A stretch of DNA of 64,000 nt from Prevotella sp. (GCA_023662865.1 JAMPIK010000011.1:1-64000), one strand, 5' to 3'. Positions 1-9,887 are shown, numbered from the stretch's first letter. Notes: generated by a model from the sequence alone, not told the origin. Numbers and translations: made by a program.

Positions 1-81
1 TCCCTGATATTCGGCTAAGAAATTTTCAAACACAGAAATTTGCAGGTGCCCCTATTTACGCCATACAAGGGGGGATGGGGA

Positions 82-840
82 TTAGTCGTTGGCGTGGTCG
101 GAGAGGTAGGCGGCGAGGGCTGCGGGCATTGAGCGGTGTTTGGGGGTGGGGGCTTCAATGTCGAGGTGCAGTCCGGCGTCTTTGATGGATTGGGCTGTGT
201 TCACACCGAAGCAGGCTATTTTAACGTTTTGCTTGTCTTGGTCAAAGTCTGGAAAGTTCTTGAGCAGAGACTTGATACCGGCGGGACTGAAGAAGATAAG
301 CATGTCGTAATCGAAGGGCTCATCGGGGGTGAAGTCGTTGCTTACCGTGCGGTACATAACGGCTTGCTTGTAGTTTACCTTGTGAGCATCGAGCTCCGGG
401 AAGGTGTCCGGGTGCATTTCGGAAACCGGGATAAGGTATTTTTCTTTGTTGTGCTTGGAGAGCGCGGCGAGGAGCTGAGCATCATCAAGCTTTCCGGTGA
501 GGCCAAAGGAGATTTTACGTTTGCGGTAAACGATATATTTTTGGAGATAGTTCGCGATGGATTCGGAAGTGCAAACGTATTTCATAGTATCGGGGACCTT
601 GAAACGCGTCTCTTGCGCGAGACGGAAGTAGTTGTCCACGGCTGTTTTTGCTGTAAAAATAACTGCGGTATAGTCAGCGATATTTATTTTTTGCTGACGA
701 AATTCTTTGGCAGTAAGCCCCTCAACCTTAATAAAAGGACGAAAGACGAGTTCGACGCCGAATTTTTCGGCAATATCAAAGTAAGGAGATTTGCCGGCTT
801 CGGGCTGAGGCTGAGAGACAAGAATTTTTTTGATATTCAT
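82..840 (-). CDS. hemD: Uroporphyrinogen-III synthase (HemD)
   Basis: This 252-residue soluble protein has the usual length of HemD, which closes and inverts the D ring of hydroxymethylbilane to give uroporphyrinogen III for haem and corrinoid synthesis. The family has no short catalytic motif. The assignment rests on the opening (KKILVSQPQPE, typical of Bacteroidetes HemD), the two-lobe alpha/beta composition, the conserved-looking stretch FFSPAGIKSLL near residue 185, and the neighbour: a DUF4271 gene directly upstream, a pairing I know from Bacteroidetes. It starts at an ATG 97 bp after the DUF4271 stop and is probably the last gene of the operon that begins at 7831. The 81 bp to the left edge contain no gene I can recognise. 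Confidence 0.83.
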   Translation of the reverse strand: MNIKKILVSQPQPEAGKSPYFDIAEKFGVELVFRPFIKVEGLTAKEFRQQKINIADYTAVIFTAKTAVDNYFRLAQETRFKVPDTMKYVCTSESIANYLQKYIVYRKRKISFGLTGKLDDAQLLAALSKHNKEKYLIPVSEMHPDTFPELDAHKVNYKQAVMYRTVSNDFTPDEPFDYDMLIFFSPAGIKSLLKNFPDFDQDKQNVKIACFGVNTAQSIKDAGLHLDIEAPTPKHRSMPAALAAYLSDHAND

Positions 841-937
841 TCTTATTTTCTTTATACTTATGCAGTAATTTGTGTGTTTTAAAAATATAAATGCTTGCGT
901 GAAGTATTTGGAAATGATGTGAGGAAAGCGTGTGAAG

Positions 938-1933
938 TCAGAACTGAAGGTTGGCCAGATGCCAGATTAGAACCAGCGGAACGATTTCAACACTGCAAAG
1001 ATAGTATAAAAAAAGGAGAAAATAGGTGGAACGGCCTGAAAAAATTTTAATACCTTTAAGAATAAACAAAATTCGGGATAAAAAGTAAATAAAAGCGGCG
1101 CAGACAAGGGCAACAAAGAGGGAAGAGGGATAGAAAACGCCAATTACAGCGAAGAGCATCAGCACCGGCCCGGTAAGCGCCACACCGGCTTTGAACCCTT
1201 GTATCCACCGCGAGGCCCCGGAGGGAGAAGTGAACGAGTTGCCGATGATTAAATATACAATCCATTGGAAAATGAAATAACCGGCGCTGACAGCGAGGCA
1301 TTGCCATAGGTCCGGGGGTAATTCGCCGGAGGAGAGCGGGTTGTTTGACTTAAAGAAATTAACGGCGCAAGCGAGGAGCATCCCGGCGGCTATAATGGAA
1401 ATGGCAATTAGCAGTACGGAGAAGGTGGTCTCTCGGAAAGTGTCGGCAAAGAGGTTTCGGCGTTTCGGGGAGTCAATCGCTTCGTGCAAGAGAGAGCGCA
1501 GATATTTGAAATTGCTTCTGAATCGGAAGGCAACGAGCAGGAAGAGAACTATGACACCGAGGATAATCCAAGAAGAAATGTCGGAGTGAGCCGGAATGGA
1601 GGAGGAGCGAATGGTGCGGACTTCGGTTTGAGCCGGGCGGTCCAGATGTATTTTGTAAGCGGGAGCGTGCGATGCGGCTGTAATACCGGACGAGTCGGAA
1701 AGAGAATCGGCTTCGGCAACGGAGGGAAGTTGCTTTTTTACATTCTTCTTTGAGGAGCTTTCCGCAGACTTTCGGTTTGAGGTTGAGGAAAGGGCTTGTT
1801 GCAACATTTCGCGGTCATCGCGGAGCTGTTGGTCCGTGACAATATCAATGCGTTGCAACTCTTGCGCAGCTGCCGGGGCGGCCTGCGGTGAGGGGTGCGG
1901 AGCGGAGTGTATGCTGTCAGATACAAGTGTCAT
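938..1933 (-). CDS. DUF4271 inner-membrane protein
   Basis: This 331-residue protein belongs by composition and context to the Bacteroidetes family DUF4271. Residues 1-115 are polar and low in hydrophobics (Ser, Gln and Ala rich) and probably disordered. Six hydrophobic segments follow, at about 119-138, 171-191, 208-230, 249-268, 270-290 and 304-326, so it should be an inner-membrane protein. Its ATG overlaps the stop of the upstream epimerase in an ATGA junction, which implies translational coupling. hemD follows. The biochemical role of DUF4271 is not known to me. The adjacency to hemD is conserved, but it does not prove a role in haem synthesis. Confidence 0.8.
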   Translation of the reverse strand: MTLVSDSIHSAPHPSPQAAPAAAQELQRIDIVTDQQLRDDREMLQQALSSTSNRKSAESSSKKNVKKQLPSVAEADSLSDSSGITAASHAPAYKIHLDRPAQTEVRTIRSSSIPAHSDISSWIILGVIVLFLLVAFRFRSNFKYLRSLLHEAIDSPKRRNLFADTFRETTFSVLLIAISIIAAGMLLACAVNFFKSNNPLSSGELPPDLWQCLAVSAGYFIFQWIVYLIIGNSFTSPSGASRWIQGFKAGVALTGPVLMLFAVIGVFYPSSLFVALVCAAFIYFLSRILFILKGIKIFSGRSTYFLLFLYYLCSVEIVPLVLIWHLANLQF

Positions 1934-2952
1934 TTCTTCAACCAGTTAGCTTGTCTGTACCAATCAATAGACTTGGAGATGCCTTGTTTAAGGTCTGTTG
2001 CGGGATTGAAGCCGAAGTCTTGACGGGCGGCACTGATGTCGGCGCACCAATTGCGCTGTTTCATAATGTGGTACTTGTCGGGATTGAGAGTCATAGGCTT
2101 GTTGCGGAGTTTGCCAATAAATCCGCTGACGGTGCACACGCATTTGAGTACCCATATGGGGGCAATAATCGGGAGAACATGCTTTTTGCCGAGCTTTTCG
2201 GCTACGAGGGTTCGGAACTCCTTTTGAGTGTATGCCCGGGGTTCGGAAATTATATATTTTCTGCAGACGGGTGCACGGAGCAAAGCATCGTAGACGGCAT
2301 TTGCCAAATCCTTAACATAAATAAAAGTGAGCATCTGCTTTCGGAAGCCGACGGAGAAGTCCATCCCCTGCGCTATGCTTTTGAACATCAGGAAGTAGTC
2401 TCGCTCATGAGGTCCGTAAATACCCGTACATCTGAAGATTATGTAAGGCACACCGCTGCTTTCGAGGCATGTTTCGGCTTTTAGTTTGGAGGTGCCGTAG
2501 CGGGTGTCGGGGTTGGGAATCATATCTTCGCGGAAGGGGGTATATCCTTTTTCATCGCCTTTGCCCATTACGGAGAGCGAACTCATGTAGAGGAGCTTCT
2601 CCGGCATCATGTCCGCCTGTTTGAGGGCAGAGAGAAACGATTGGAGACAGTCGTGGTTTATGCGCGAGAAATCCAAGAAGTTAAGTGCTTTGGTAGCACC
2701 GAGGTTATAAACGATATAGTCCCACTTTTGGCCTTCGGGGAGAGCTTCTTTCAGAGCCGGGGCGAGAGAGTCCGGTTGGTCAAAATCAAGAACGAGGAAC
2801 TTGATGTTCGGGTCTTGCAAAAATCTGCGGGAGGTAGACTCTCTGACGCCGGCCCATACTTCAAATCCGCGGTTCAGACCTTCTGCAACAATGAAGCCGC
2901 CGGTGAAACCGCCGGCACCTACAACCAATACTCTTTTCTTTGTATCATTCAT
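1930..2952 (-). CDS. NAD(P)-dependent SDR epimerase/dehydratase
   Basis: This is an extended short-chain dehydrogenase of 340 residues. The N-terminal Rossmann motif GAGGFTGG lies at residues 12-19. The catalytic pair is Tyr152/Lys156 (YGTSK), with a Ser-rich segment (MSSLS) at 123-127. Family members epimerise, dehydrate or reduce nucleotide sugars and related substrates; the substrate here cannot be read from the sequence. The gene overlaps both neighbours by four bases (ATGA), between a polysaccharide deacetylase and the DUF4271 gene, so it is co-translated with them. That setting suggests envelope glycan or lipid-linked sugar metabolism, which is inference. Confidence 0.85.
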   Translation of the reverse strand: MNDTKKRVLVVGAGGFTGGFIVAEGLNRGFEVWAGVRESTSRRFLQDPNIKFLVLDFDQPDSLAPALKEALPEGQKWDYIVYNLGATKALNFLDFSRINHDCLQSFLSALKQADMMPEKLLYMSSLSVMGKGDEKGYTPFREDMIPNPDTRYGTSKLKAETCLESSGVPYIIFRCTGIYGPHERDYFLMFKSIAQGMDFSVGFRKQMLTFIYVKDLANAVYDALLRAPVCRKYIISEPRAYTQKEFRTLVAEKLGKKHVLPIIAPIWVLKCVCTVSGFIGKLRNKPMTLNPDKYHIMKQRNWCADISAARQDFGFNPATDLKQGISKSIDWYRQANWLKK

Positions 2953-3578
2953 AACAGTTCCATTTTATAACCTTGGGCGAGGAGCCATTCAAGGGAGGAG
3001 GGGAGAGCCGTCCGGAGTTTGTCAATGCTTTTGAGAGAGTCGTGAAATACGATAATCGAACCCGGACGGGTGTATTTCATCACATTTGCGAGAATACCGT
3101 CGGCATCTACTCGACGGGAATAATCGCGTGTAACCAAATCATACATCACAATACGATAGCGTTTTGCGAGTGTGCGAGCCTGGCGAGGGCGGAGCCAGCC
3201 GTGAGGAGGGCGGAAGAGGGGAGCGGCATTGCCGGAGGTAATCAGAAATTTTTCGGCTTCGGCAATGTCATTCAGGTAAGTGCGAGTCGTGACTTTTGCT
3301 CCCTGCAGGTGGTGCATGGTGTGGTTGCCGATGCTGTGTCCGCGTTCGGCCACTTCGTTGACGAGGTGCGGATAGCGCCGTGCATTGTCGCCCACCATAA
3401 AGAAAGTGGCTTTGACGTTGAAACTGTCGAGGATGTCGAGCACCAGGGGAGTGGCTTGTGGAATAGGGCCGTCGTCGAAAGTAAGGTAAACAGAACGACC
3501 GCCGTCACCGGAATTCATTCTGAACAGCCCGTCGGGAACAAGGGCTCTGAACAGGCGAGGCGGTCGTTCTATCAGCAT
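2949..3578 (-). CDS. Polysaccharide deacetylase (NodB/CE4 type)
   Basis: The protein of 209 residues is a compact NodB-homology domain. Motif 1 is FDDGP (Asp35 base, Asp36 metal ligand). Motif 2 is HSIGNHTMHH, with His86 and His90 as the metal-binding pair. Motif 3 is RPPHG at 123-127, and a late HDS motif lies near residue 174. These enzymes remove N- or O-acetyl groups from glycans using a divalent metal. No signal peptide is visible, so it may act on a cytoplasmic or membrane-bound intermediate. It starts 11 bp after the stop of the large DUF2723 gene and overlaps the epimerase gene downstream. Confidence 0.9.
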   Translation of the reverse strand: MLIERPPRLFRALVPDGLFRMNSGDGGRSVYLTFDDGPIPQATPLVLDILDSFNVKATFFMVGDNARRYPHLVNEVAERGHSIGNHTMHHLQGAKVTTRTYLNDIAEAEKFLITSGNAAPLFRPPHGWLRPRQARTLAKRYRIVMYDLVTRDYSRRVDADGILANVMKYTRPGSIIVFHDSLKSIDKLRTALPSSLEWLLAQGYKMELL

Positions 3579-3589
3579 CAGACAAGCTC

Positions 3590-6500
3590 TTATTGTTGAG
3601 AGTCAGACAGAGCTTCAAGGAGTTCCGGGTGTTGCTCAATGAACTTTTCGCTCATGCTGTAAGCGCGGTCCATGTCTACTTTGCTCACGTTCTCATATCC
3701 GGAGAGCATCTCTTCGGTACCACCGAAGCTGAGGAACATATTGAGAGTGATGAAGAAAGTGGAGTCAGTCTGACGTTCAATTTCGGAAGTGAGCGCGTAC
3801 TCCTCGGGCGATTTGCCTTGCAGCTCGACAACCACCTCCGCCATTTTAGCCAATTCCTCGGCCATGGTTGCCAGCTCTTCCGGGGAGTAATTCCCGACAG
3901 CGGAATCGGCAGCGGAGTTGTCCGTGCTCTTGGGTGTAGCATAATTGCAAAGCCTGTCGAGCATCTTTTCGGAGAAACCGGCTTTCTTTACGGCGGCGCG
4001 GGTTCTCTCTGAAATGTTGAGCGAGAGCATCTGCTCCGGATTGAGGTACACGAAGTCGTTGTGCAGCGAATAATCGTAGGCATTATACAATACAACGAGC
4101 TGATAGTATGTATTCAAAATGGTGGCGTTTTCGGTGGTGAGTTGCGCATCGATTTGTACATAGCCCTGTGAGTCAACGTATGTGCCGAAGCGGTCGGCGA
4201 GGCTGAGAGCGTAGTTTACATTGTTTTTGAAACGCGTCAAGGCGCCTTGTAAAATTTGCAGGCCTTTTTCAAGAGCTTGCTTGTCGCGGGTTTCAACGCC
4301 GAGATGACACCAGGCATCGGCCAGCATATATACGATATTGAACTCGGCCGGGCGTACGGCATCACCGAGGCGTTTGTCGTAAATGAGCAGCGACTCTTTG
4401 GCACGCTTGAACTTCTCGGCGGCCTGTTTCTTCATGCCCATTTGCTCGAAGACAGCACCTTCGGTAGTGAGCTGACTTGCGATATAAATTACCGAACTAC
4501 GTGTGGCGTAGAGCATACGACCGGCAGTCTCATCGAAGTATGGAGGTTCCTGATAGTTGTCAGAGCCGCCCCAAAGGTATTTCTTGACAATGTCGTAAGT
4601 AAGGTCAGTGTCAGTGTCGCGGTTAGCTTCGTAAGGCACGAGCTGGAAAGCCATACCTGTCTGGCGCACATAAGGGAGGAATTGCTCATAGTTCTCCGTG
4701 CCGACAGTGCATGCCCAATAGATGGGGCGTTCCCACCCGTTCGCGGCATTGGTTGCGATAATGTCGTACATGAGCAACTGGCCGAGAGCCATTGAGCGCA
4801 ATTGGAGCGGTATCTCATGGAGAGGGGTGACTCCTTCCGGCACGAGGCCGCGTTTGCGCACGGTTTCTTCGTCTATCGGGATAAATGTGTTGATATGCTT
4901 GAGCGAAGTGGCAAAGCCTCTTTCAGTGTCAAACGAACCATCGGTGTAAATCTCTTTCAGAGTCTGTATGAGCGAGACACGCTGATCTGCCAACTTGGCG
5001 GCATCTTCGTGATAATATACATAATCCAAAGCACCGTAGGCATAGTCTTCGGGAGCGGCGGTGAATTTCACCGGGGGCGCATCGTAAGTCTGCATACGCT
5101 GCTGATTTGCATACCATTCGCTGTTTAGATAAGAGAGATTTATAATCTTGACATCGGGGCGCACACCCTCAACCTCTTGCGCGTACCATAGGGGGAAGGT
5201 GTCATTGTCGCCGTTGCAGAATACAATGGCATTCGGTTCGAGCGAGTTGAGGTAGTTTATGGCATAGTCTCTTGCTGCATAGCGGTTTGAGCGGTCGTGG
5301 TCGTCCCACGTCTGCGATACCATTTGCAGCGGTACAATCAAGCCTATGAGCGAAGCCACAACGGCAATTGTCAGATTCTGACGACCGGAAACAAGAGCCT
5401 TGGCCGGAATATCCGATTGCTCGGCGGCGATTGCTTCCGGCTGCTTTTTCTTATCAGCCCCGGCCAGGAAATGACGAGCGATGTAGTAAATTGCGGCCAC
5501 ACCCATACCAATCCAGATTGCGAAAGCATAGAAAGAACCGGCGAAAGCGTAGTCGCGTTCGCGAGGCTGCAAAGGAGGCTGATTGAGGTAAAGCACAATG
5601 GCGATACCGGTCATGAAGAAAAGGAAGAACACTACCCAGAACTGCTCGATGCCGCGTTTGCCTCGGAAAGCTTGCCAGAGCAGGCCGAGCAGACCCAACA
5701 GCAGCGGGAGCATATAGAATACGTTGTGGCCGGGGTTGTCCCTGCCGTATTCGGGGGGCAGGAGGCTCTGGTCACCGAGGCGAGAGTCGTCAATGAAAGA
5801 GAAGCCGGAAATCCAGTTGCCCGCATCAAGCTCACCCATCTGATTGCAGATGTCGTTCTGCCGTCCGGCGAAATTCCAGAGGAAATAGCGCCAGTACATA
5901 TGATTGAGCTGATATGTGAAGAAGAACTCCATGTTCTGTTTGAACGTGGGCTTGTGTGCTATCACCGCCGGATAATAGTAGTCTTGAGTGTTTTGGTTAT
6001 ATTCCGGCTCCATGCCGAGCAGCTCCGTTGGCTCGCCGGTAGTCTTGTCGACGGCGGAGACAGAGACAAGTTCAGACTCTGATTCAAGGCCGGGCACCCA
6101 TACGGAATAAGCCTGTTTGTGAGAAGGAACACGGCTGTGGATGCGCGGCAGCAAGATGTTGAGCTCGGGAACCATAACCGGCTTGGACTCATAGTCGTAC
6201 ATGGCGTAGAAGTCGCCGGAACGTTTGGCGAGGTTCTCGGCATTTTCGAGTTCAGCCTCGCTCAAATAGCCGCTCATGCCTTTAACCTCGGCGTTGTGCT
6301 TGCCTTTGGCATACAGCTTTTTCCCTTTTTCGGTGACGAAACCTTCATTATTCTGAGCATCGATGCCGTATTGATCCACTCCGTCGGAGACGTATTGTTG
6401 CTCCTGACTGTCATAGGTGTAGCCGTAGAGCAGGGGAGTGTCGCCGTATTGTTCGCGGTTCAGGTATGAGGAGAGGTCGAACACATTGTCCGGGGCGTTT

Positions 6501-7831
6501 TGGTTCATCGGCGTATGCGCGTTCGAGCGTATGAGGATAAGCGCGTACGAGCTGTAACCGACGAATATTACGGCCATGCTCCACATTGTGATATTGAGCC
6601 AACGAATTGAGCCGACATTGAGGCGTTCGGCGGCTTTGTAATTAGCGGAGCGTGCATCGACAAGGAAGTTGAAAGCGATTATGTCGACAAGCACGACGGC
6701 TAACCAAAATATGCGTGAGCCCCATGATGCATCACCGCCCATTATCAGGAAAACGACTGCTGCGGTAATCACCGCAAGGGCGTTGACGAGGATTTTAAGA
6801 CCGGGGGTGACGGTGAACCTGCCCGTTTTGAAGAACAGCCATATCAGGCCGGTAACCATTACAATAAACAGGGTTACGCCCAAAAATATTCCCGAGCCTA
6901 TGAACAAGATGCCGGACAGCAATACGGCTGCACTGAAAGAGAGGATTATGCGTCCGGCGGAGCGGTTTTTGTACAGCTCAATGAGTGCCCACACAAAGCA
7001 ACCCACAGTGAGCAGTGTGTAGATAATCAGGCCGGAGTTGAAGGGGAGATGGCAGGTGTTGACTGCAAAGATTTCAAACCAGCCGGCTACTTCAATGAAG
7101 CCCGGCACGAGGCCATACAGCACAAATACAATAATCGCAAAGCCGATAAGCAGGGCCAATAGGCTCTTTTTTACATTCATATGCGGAACTTTGCGGTAGC
7201 AGTAAACAAGCACTATGGCCGGGATACAGAGCAGGTTGAGCAGGTGAACGGCTACGGAAACGCCTATCACATATGCAATTAAAATGAGATACCTGTCGGA
7301 ATGAGGCTCATCGGCACGGTTTTCCCATTTTAGTATTAGCCAGAAAACCAGAGCTGTGCAGAAAGAGGAGAAGGCATATACCTCACCCTCGACGGCGGAG
7401 AACCAGAAAGTGTCAGACCATGTGTAAGCCAACGCGCCGCAGACACCGCTGCCCATGATTACCAGATACTTGGAGAGGGTTAGCTCCGTATCGGAGTCGG
7501 AGACAGTGAGCCGGCGTACGAGATGAGTAATAGTCCAAAATAGCAGCAATATGGTAAGGGCTGAGAGCAGACCGCTCATAGCGTTGACCATGAGGGGGAC
7601 GAGAGTGGGGTCGCCGAAAGCGAAGTTGGCGAAGAAGCGTGCGGTGAGCATGAAAATCGGGTTGCCGGGTGGGTGTCCGATTTCCAATTTGTCTGCCTGA
7701 ATAATAAACTCGCCGCAGTCCCAATAAGAGGCTGTGGGTTCAAGGGTAAGCCAATAAGTGATTAGTGCGATGATGAATACGCCCCAACCGGTCAGATTGT
7801 TTACCAGATTGTATTTGCGGGATAAGACCAT
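3590..7831 (-). CDS. DUF2723 (TMEM260-like) polytopic membrane protein
   Basis: At 1413 residues this is the largest protein of the window. About a dozen hydrophobic segments lie in the first 440 residues and several more around 700-860. A long soluble part then extends to the C-terminus, with helical, TPR-like character after residue 1080. The start (NNLTGWGVFIIALITYWLTL, then EPTASYWDCGEFI) is the DUF2723 signature. Acidic and aromatic residues in the first loop (DCGEF) resemble the catalytic loop of GT-C glycosyltransferases; the human relative TMEM260 is an O-mannosyltransferase. The likely role is transfer of sugar from a lipid donor to exported proteins. It is the first gene of the operon running down to hemD, with a promoter candidate at 7870-7900. 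Confidence 0.85.
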   Translation of the reverse strand: MVLSRKYNLVNNLTGWGVFIIALITYWLTLEPTASYWDCGEFIIQADKLEIGHPPGNPIFMLTARFFANFAFGDPTLVPLMVNAMSGLLSALTILLLFWTITHLVRRLTVSDSDTELTLSKYLVIMGSGVCGALAYTWSDTFWFSAVEGEVYAFSSFCTALVFWLILKWENRADEPHSDRYLILIAYVIGVSVAVHLLNLLCIPAIVLVYCYRKVPHMNVKKSLLALLIGFAIIVFVLYGLVPGFIEVAGWFEIFAVNTCHLPFNSGLIIYTLLTVGCFVWALIELYKNRSAGRIILSFSAAVLLSGILFIGSGIFLGVTLFIVMVTGLIWLFFKTGRFTVTPGLKILVNALAVITAAVVFLIMGGDASWGSRIFWLAVVLVDIIAFNFLVDARSANYKAAERLNVGSIRWLNITMWSMAVIFVGYSSYALILIRSNAHTPMNQNAPDNVFDLSSYLNREQYGDTPLLYGYTYDSQEQQYVSDGVDQYGIDAQNNEGFVTEKGKKLYAKGKHNAEVKGMSGYLSEAELENAENLAKRSGDFYAMYDYESKPVMVPELNILLPRIHSRVPSHKQAYSVWVPGLESESELVSVSAVDKTTGEPTELLGMEPEYNQNTQDYYYPAVIAHKPTFKQNMEFFFTYQLNHMYWRYFLWNFAGRQNDICNQMGELDAGNWISGFSFIDDSRLGDQSLLPPEYGRDNPGHNVFYMLPLLLGLLGLLWQAFRGKRGIEQFWVVFFLFFMTGIAIVLYLNQPPLQPRERDYAFAGSFYAFAIWIGMGVAAIYYIARHFLAGADKKKQPEAIAAEQSDIPAKALVSGRQNLTIAVVASLIGLIVPLQMVSQTWDDHDRSNRYAARDYAINYLNSLEPNAIVFCNGDNDTFPLWYAQEVEGVRPDVKIINLSYLNSEWYANQQRMQTYDAPPVKFTAAPEDYAYGALDYVYYHEDAAKLADQRVSLIQTLKEIYTDGSFDTERGFATSLKHINTFIPIDEETVRKRGLVPEGVTPLHEIPLQLRSMALGQLLMYDIIATNAANGWERPIYWACTVGTENYEQFLPYVRQTGMAFQLVPYEANRDTDTDLTYDIVKKYLWGGSDNYQEPPYFDETAGRMLYATRSSVIYIASQLTTEGAVFEQMGMKKQAAEKFKRAKESLLIYDKRLGDAVRPAEFNIVYMLADAWCHLGVETRDKQALEKGLQILQGALTRFKNNVNYALSLADRFGTYVDSQGYVQIDAQLTTENATILNTYYQLVVLYNAYDYSLHNDFVYLNPEQMLSLNISERTRAAVKKAGFSEKMLDRLCNYATPKSTDNSAADSAVGNYSPEELATMAEELAKMAEVVVELQGKSPEEYALTSEIERQTDSTFFITLNMFLSFGGTEEMLSGYENVSKVDMDRAYSMSEKFIEQHPELLEALSDSQQ

Positions 7832-8135
7832 AATTCTTCTGTTTCGCGGACGAGCCGCAGTTCAAACCGCGAAGTTACAAAAAATCGGCCAACTCTCAAA
7901 ATCAAGCGGCGAATATGTTGGTTTTTAGCTCCAAACGCCGGCAAACGCCGGCGATACACTCTTGATAAAGTTAGCAAAACATCGTCCTACCGGGACTCAA
8001 CTATCATATTATCAACGCACCCCCGACTTGCATCGGGGATGCACTCATAATGACGCAATTACGTAACTGCGTTTTTCAATTCTTTCAATAACAGGTGCCC
8101 TGACGGACGCCTTCCGAAGTTGAGGCCGGTGAGGA
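7832..8135. other. Intergenic region with three short palindromes
   Basis: No gene is seen in these 304 bp. Three hairpins stand in a row: a 7-bp stem with a 4-base loop at 7936-7953, a CCCCGA/TCGGGG stem at 8021-8038, and a near-perfect 20-bp palindrome at 8053-8072 centred on TTACGTAA. The last is followed on the plus strand by five T. The right part should carry the 3' end of the acyl-CoA synthetase transcript, and the left part carries the DUF2723 promoter candidate. Confidence 0.6.
7870..7900 (-). promoter_or_regulatory. Promoter candidate for the DUF2723-hemD operon
   Basis: Read on the minus strand, TTTG (7897-7900) is followed after 19 bases by TAACTTCG (7870-7877). This departs from the Bacteroidetes consensus TAnnTTTG at one position. 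It lies about 40 bp upstream of the ATG at 7831. Confidence 0.45.
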
Positions 8136-9800
8136 TTATTTGTACAGGAAGCGTTTGATTGACTTTTTCGGGGTTTTCTCAAACTCTTTCTCCACGGCTT
8201 CAAAGTCGGCTATGCGTTCGTATGCCGCAAGCGATTTGTTTACGCGTGCTTTCAGCTTTTCAAGCAGGGCGGGTATCTTGTCTTCGGTGACTCTGCGCTC
8301 TTTCATGGTGTCTTTGTCGAGGAATACGAGCGCTATGAGTTTGCCATCGCGGTCTACCACCAGACTTTCGCCTACGAAAGGCATGGCATTAATACGCGCT
8401 TCGAGTTCTTCGGGGTAGATGTTTTGGCCGGAGGCTGAAAGAATCATTGTTTTGCTGCGTCCGCGCAGGAACAGAGTGCCGTCGGGGGTACGTGTACCCA
8501 TGTCGCCGGTGTGCAGCCAGCCCTCTGCATCTATCGCCTCATCGGTGGCTTTCTCGTTTTTGAAATACCCCTTCATCACATTCTGCCCGCGAACAAGGAT
8601 TTCGCCGGGTATGCTCATGGGGTCGGGACTGTCAATGCGCGACTCCATAATGCGCGGCAGTGTGCGTCCGGCAGACCCCGGAATATATTCGCGCGCATGG
8701 GTATAGCTGATCAGCGGCCCGCATTCGGTCATTCCGTAACCTACTGTGTACGGGAATTTTATCATGCGCAAGAATTCTTCTGTGTCCGCACCCATGGCTG
8801 CACCGCCTATAATGACTTGGTCAAGGTTCCCGCCGAGGCTTTCCATGAGCTTGGAGCGCAGTTTGCGTTTCACAATACCGCGAATGCCGGGGATTGAAAG
8901 CATCTGTTGCATTTTTTGGGTGCTGAGCAGCGGTTCGATTTTTCTGCGGTAAATTTTTTCAAACACCAGAGGTACGCTCAACAGAATGTTCGGTTTTACT
9001 TCTGCCAGAGCTTTGAGCAAAATGGCCGGTGTCGGTGTCTTACCCAAAACAGTGACGTGCGAACCGGCGGCAAGAGGGAGCAGCAGGTCAAAGGTGCAGC
9101 CGTAAGCATGAGCCATTGGCAGGAATGTAAGCACTCGGGAGCGAGGGTAGTGCAGCCGTTTGCTTAGTCCGAAGACTACATTGCCGGCCAAATTCCAACC
9201 GGTGAGCATTACCCCCTTGGAGAAGCCAGTGGTGCCGGAGGTGTAGTTGAGCACAATCACATCGTTGTTGTTAACTTGCGGGTAATGAATGTCTTCGGCG
9301 GTAAACCCTTGGGGATAAACGTTTGCGAATTTGTCGCCGAGCTCATCAAGCAGTTTCTCCACTTTCTTTCGGTCCTTGGCTTCAAGCAGTTCCGGCCGGC
9401 TCAATGAGAGCACAACCTCAACGTGTTTCATTTTCTTGAATTCCAGAGCTTTCCAATGCTGGTCATCGGTCATGAGCAGCTTTGCCTCACTGTGGTTTAT
9501 AATGTTTGTGGCATCTTCGGCAATGAAGTCCGGGAGAATCGGCACCACGGTAGCGCCATAGGTAATCACGGCCATAAATGCTTCAATCCAAACATCGGTA
9601 TCTTTGGCATAAATGGCGATTTTGTCGCCACGCTTCAACCCAAGTTCGGAGAATAGTATGTGCGCACGCGCCACATTGGCAGCCAAATGCAGGTAGCTTT
9701 TGGCACCGGGGCGGCCATAAAGGGAGATTGCGGGCAACTCGGCATTCTGTCGGAAACTCTTTTCGTAAAGTTTAATGAAATTGTCGGGGTATCTATACAT
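8136..9800 (-). CDS. AMP-forming long-chain acyl-CoA synthetase
   Basis: This 554-residue ANL-superfamily enzyme activates a fatty acid to its adenylate and passes it to coenzyme A. The P-loop-like AMP motif is YTSGTTGFSKG at about 186-196. Motif GYGMTE lies near residue 350, the Asp-containing hinge motif WLHTGDMG near 430, and the C-terminal subdomain ends with KTPKKSIKR, which holds the catalytic lysine. It is soluble and probably membrane-peripheral. It is transcribed alone: its own promoter lies at 9888-9920 and the next gene downstream has a separate promoter candidate. Fatty-acid salvage is the likely role; chain length cannot be read from the sequence. Confidence 0.9.
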   Translation of the reverse strand: MYRYPDNFIKLYEKSFRQNAELPAISLYGRPGAKSYLHLAANVARAHILFSELGLKRGDKIAIYAKDTDVWIEAFMAVITYGATVVPILPDFIAEDATNIINHSEAKLLMTDDQHWKALEFKKMKHVEVVLSLSRPELLEAKDRKKVEKLLDELGDKFANVYPQGFTAEDIHYPQVNNNDVIVLNYTSGTTGFSKGVMLTGWNLAGNVVFGLSKRLHYPRSRVLTFLPMAHAYGCTFDLLLPLAAGSHVTVLGKTPTPAILLKALAEVKPNILLSVPLVFEKIYRRKIEPLLSTQKMQQMLSIPGIRGIVKRKLRSKLMESLGGNLDQVIIGGAAMGADTEEFLRMIKFPYTVGYGMTECGPLISYTHAREYIPGSAGRTLPRIMESRIDSPDPMSIPGEILVRGQNVMKGYFKNEKATDEAIDAEGWLHTGDMGTRTPDGTLFLRGRSKTMILSASGQNIYPEELEARINAMPFVGESLVVDRDGKLIALVFLDKDTMKERRVTEDKIPALLEKLKARVNKSLAAYERIADFEAVEKEFEKTPKKSIKRFLYK

Positions 9801-9887
9801 CTTAACTAATTTATCAAATACGGAAAAACGGGGTTGTCAATACATAACAATATAGCCCCTTATTTATAATAACCAATTACACGGCAA

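Noticed and set aside
1..81. Expected rnpA/yidD next to hemD
   Set aside because: The 81 bp before the hemD stop contain no coding frame of that kind. The neighbour may lie outside the window.
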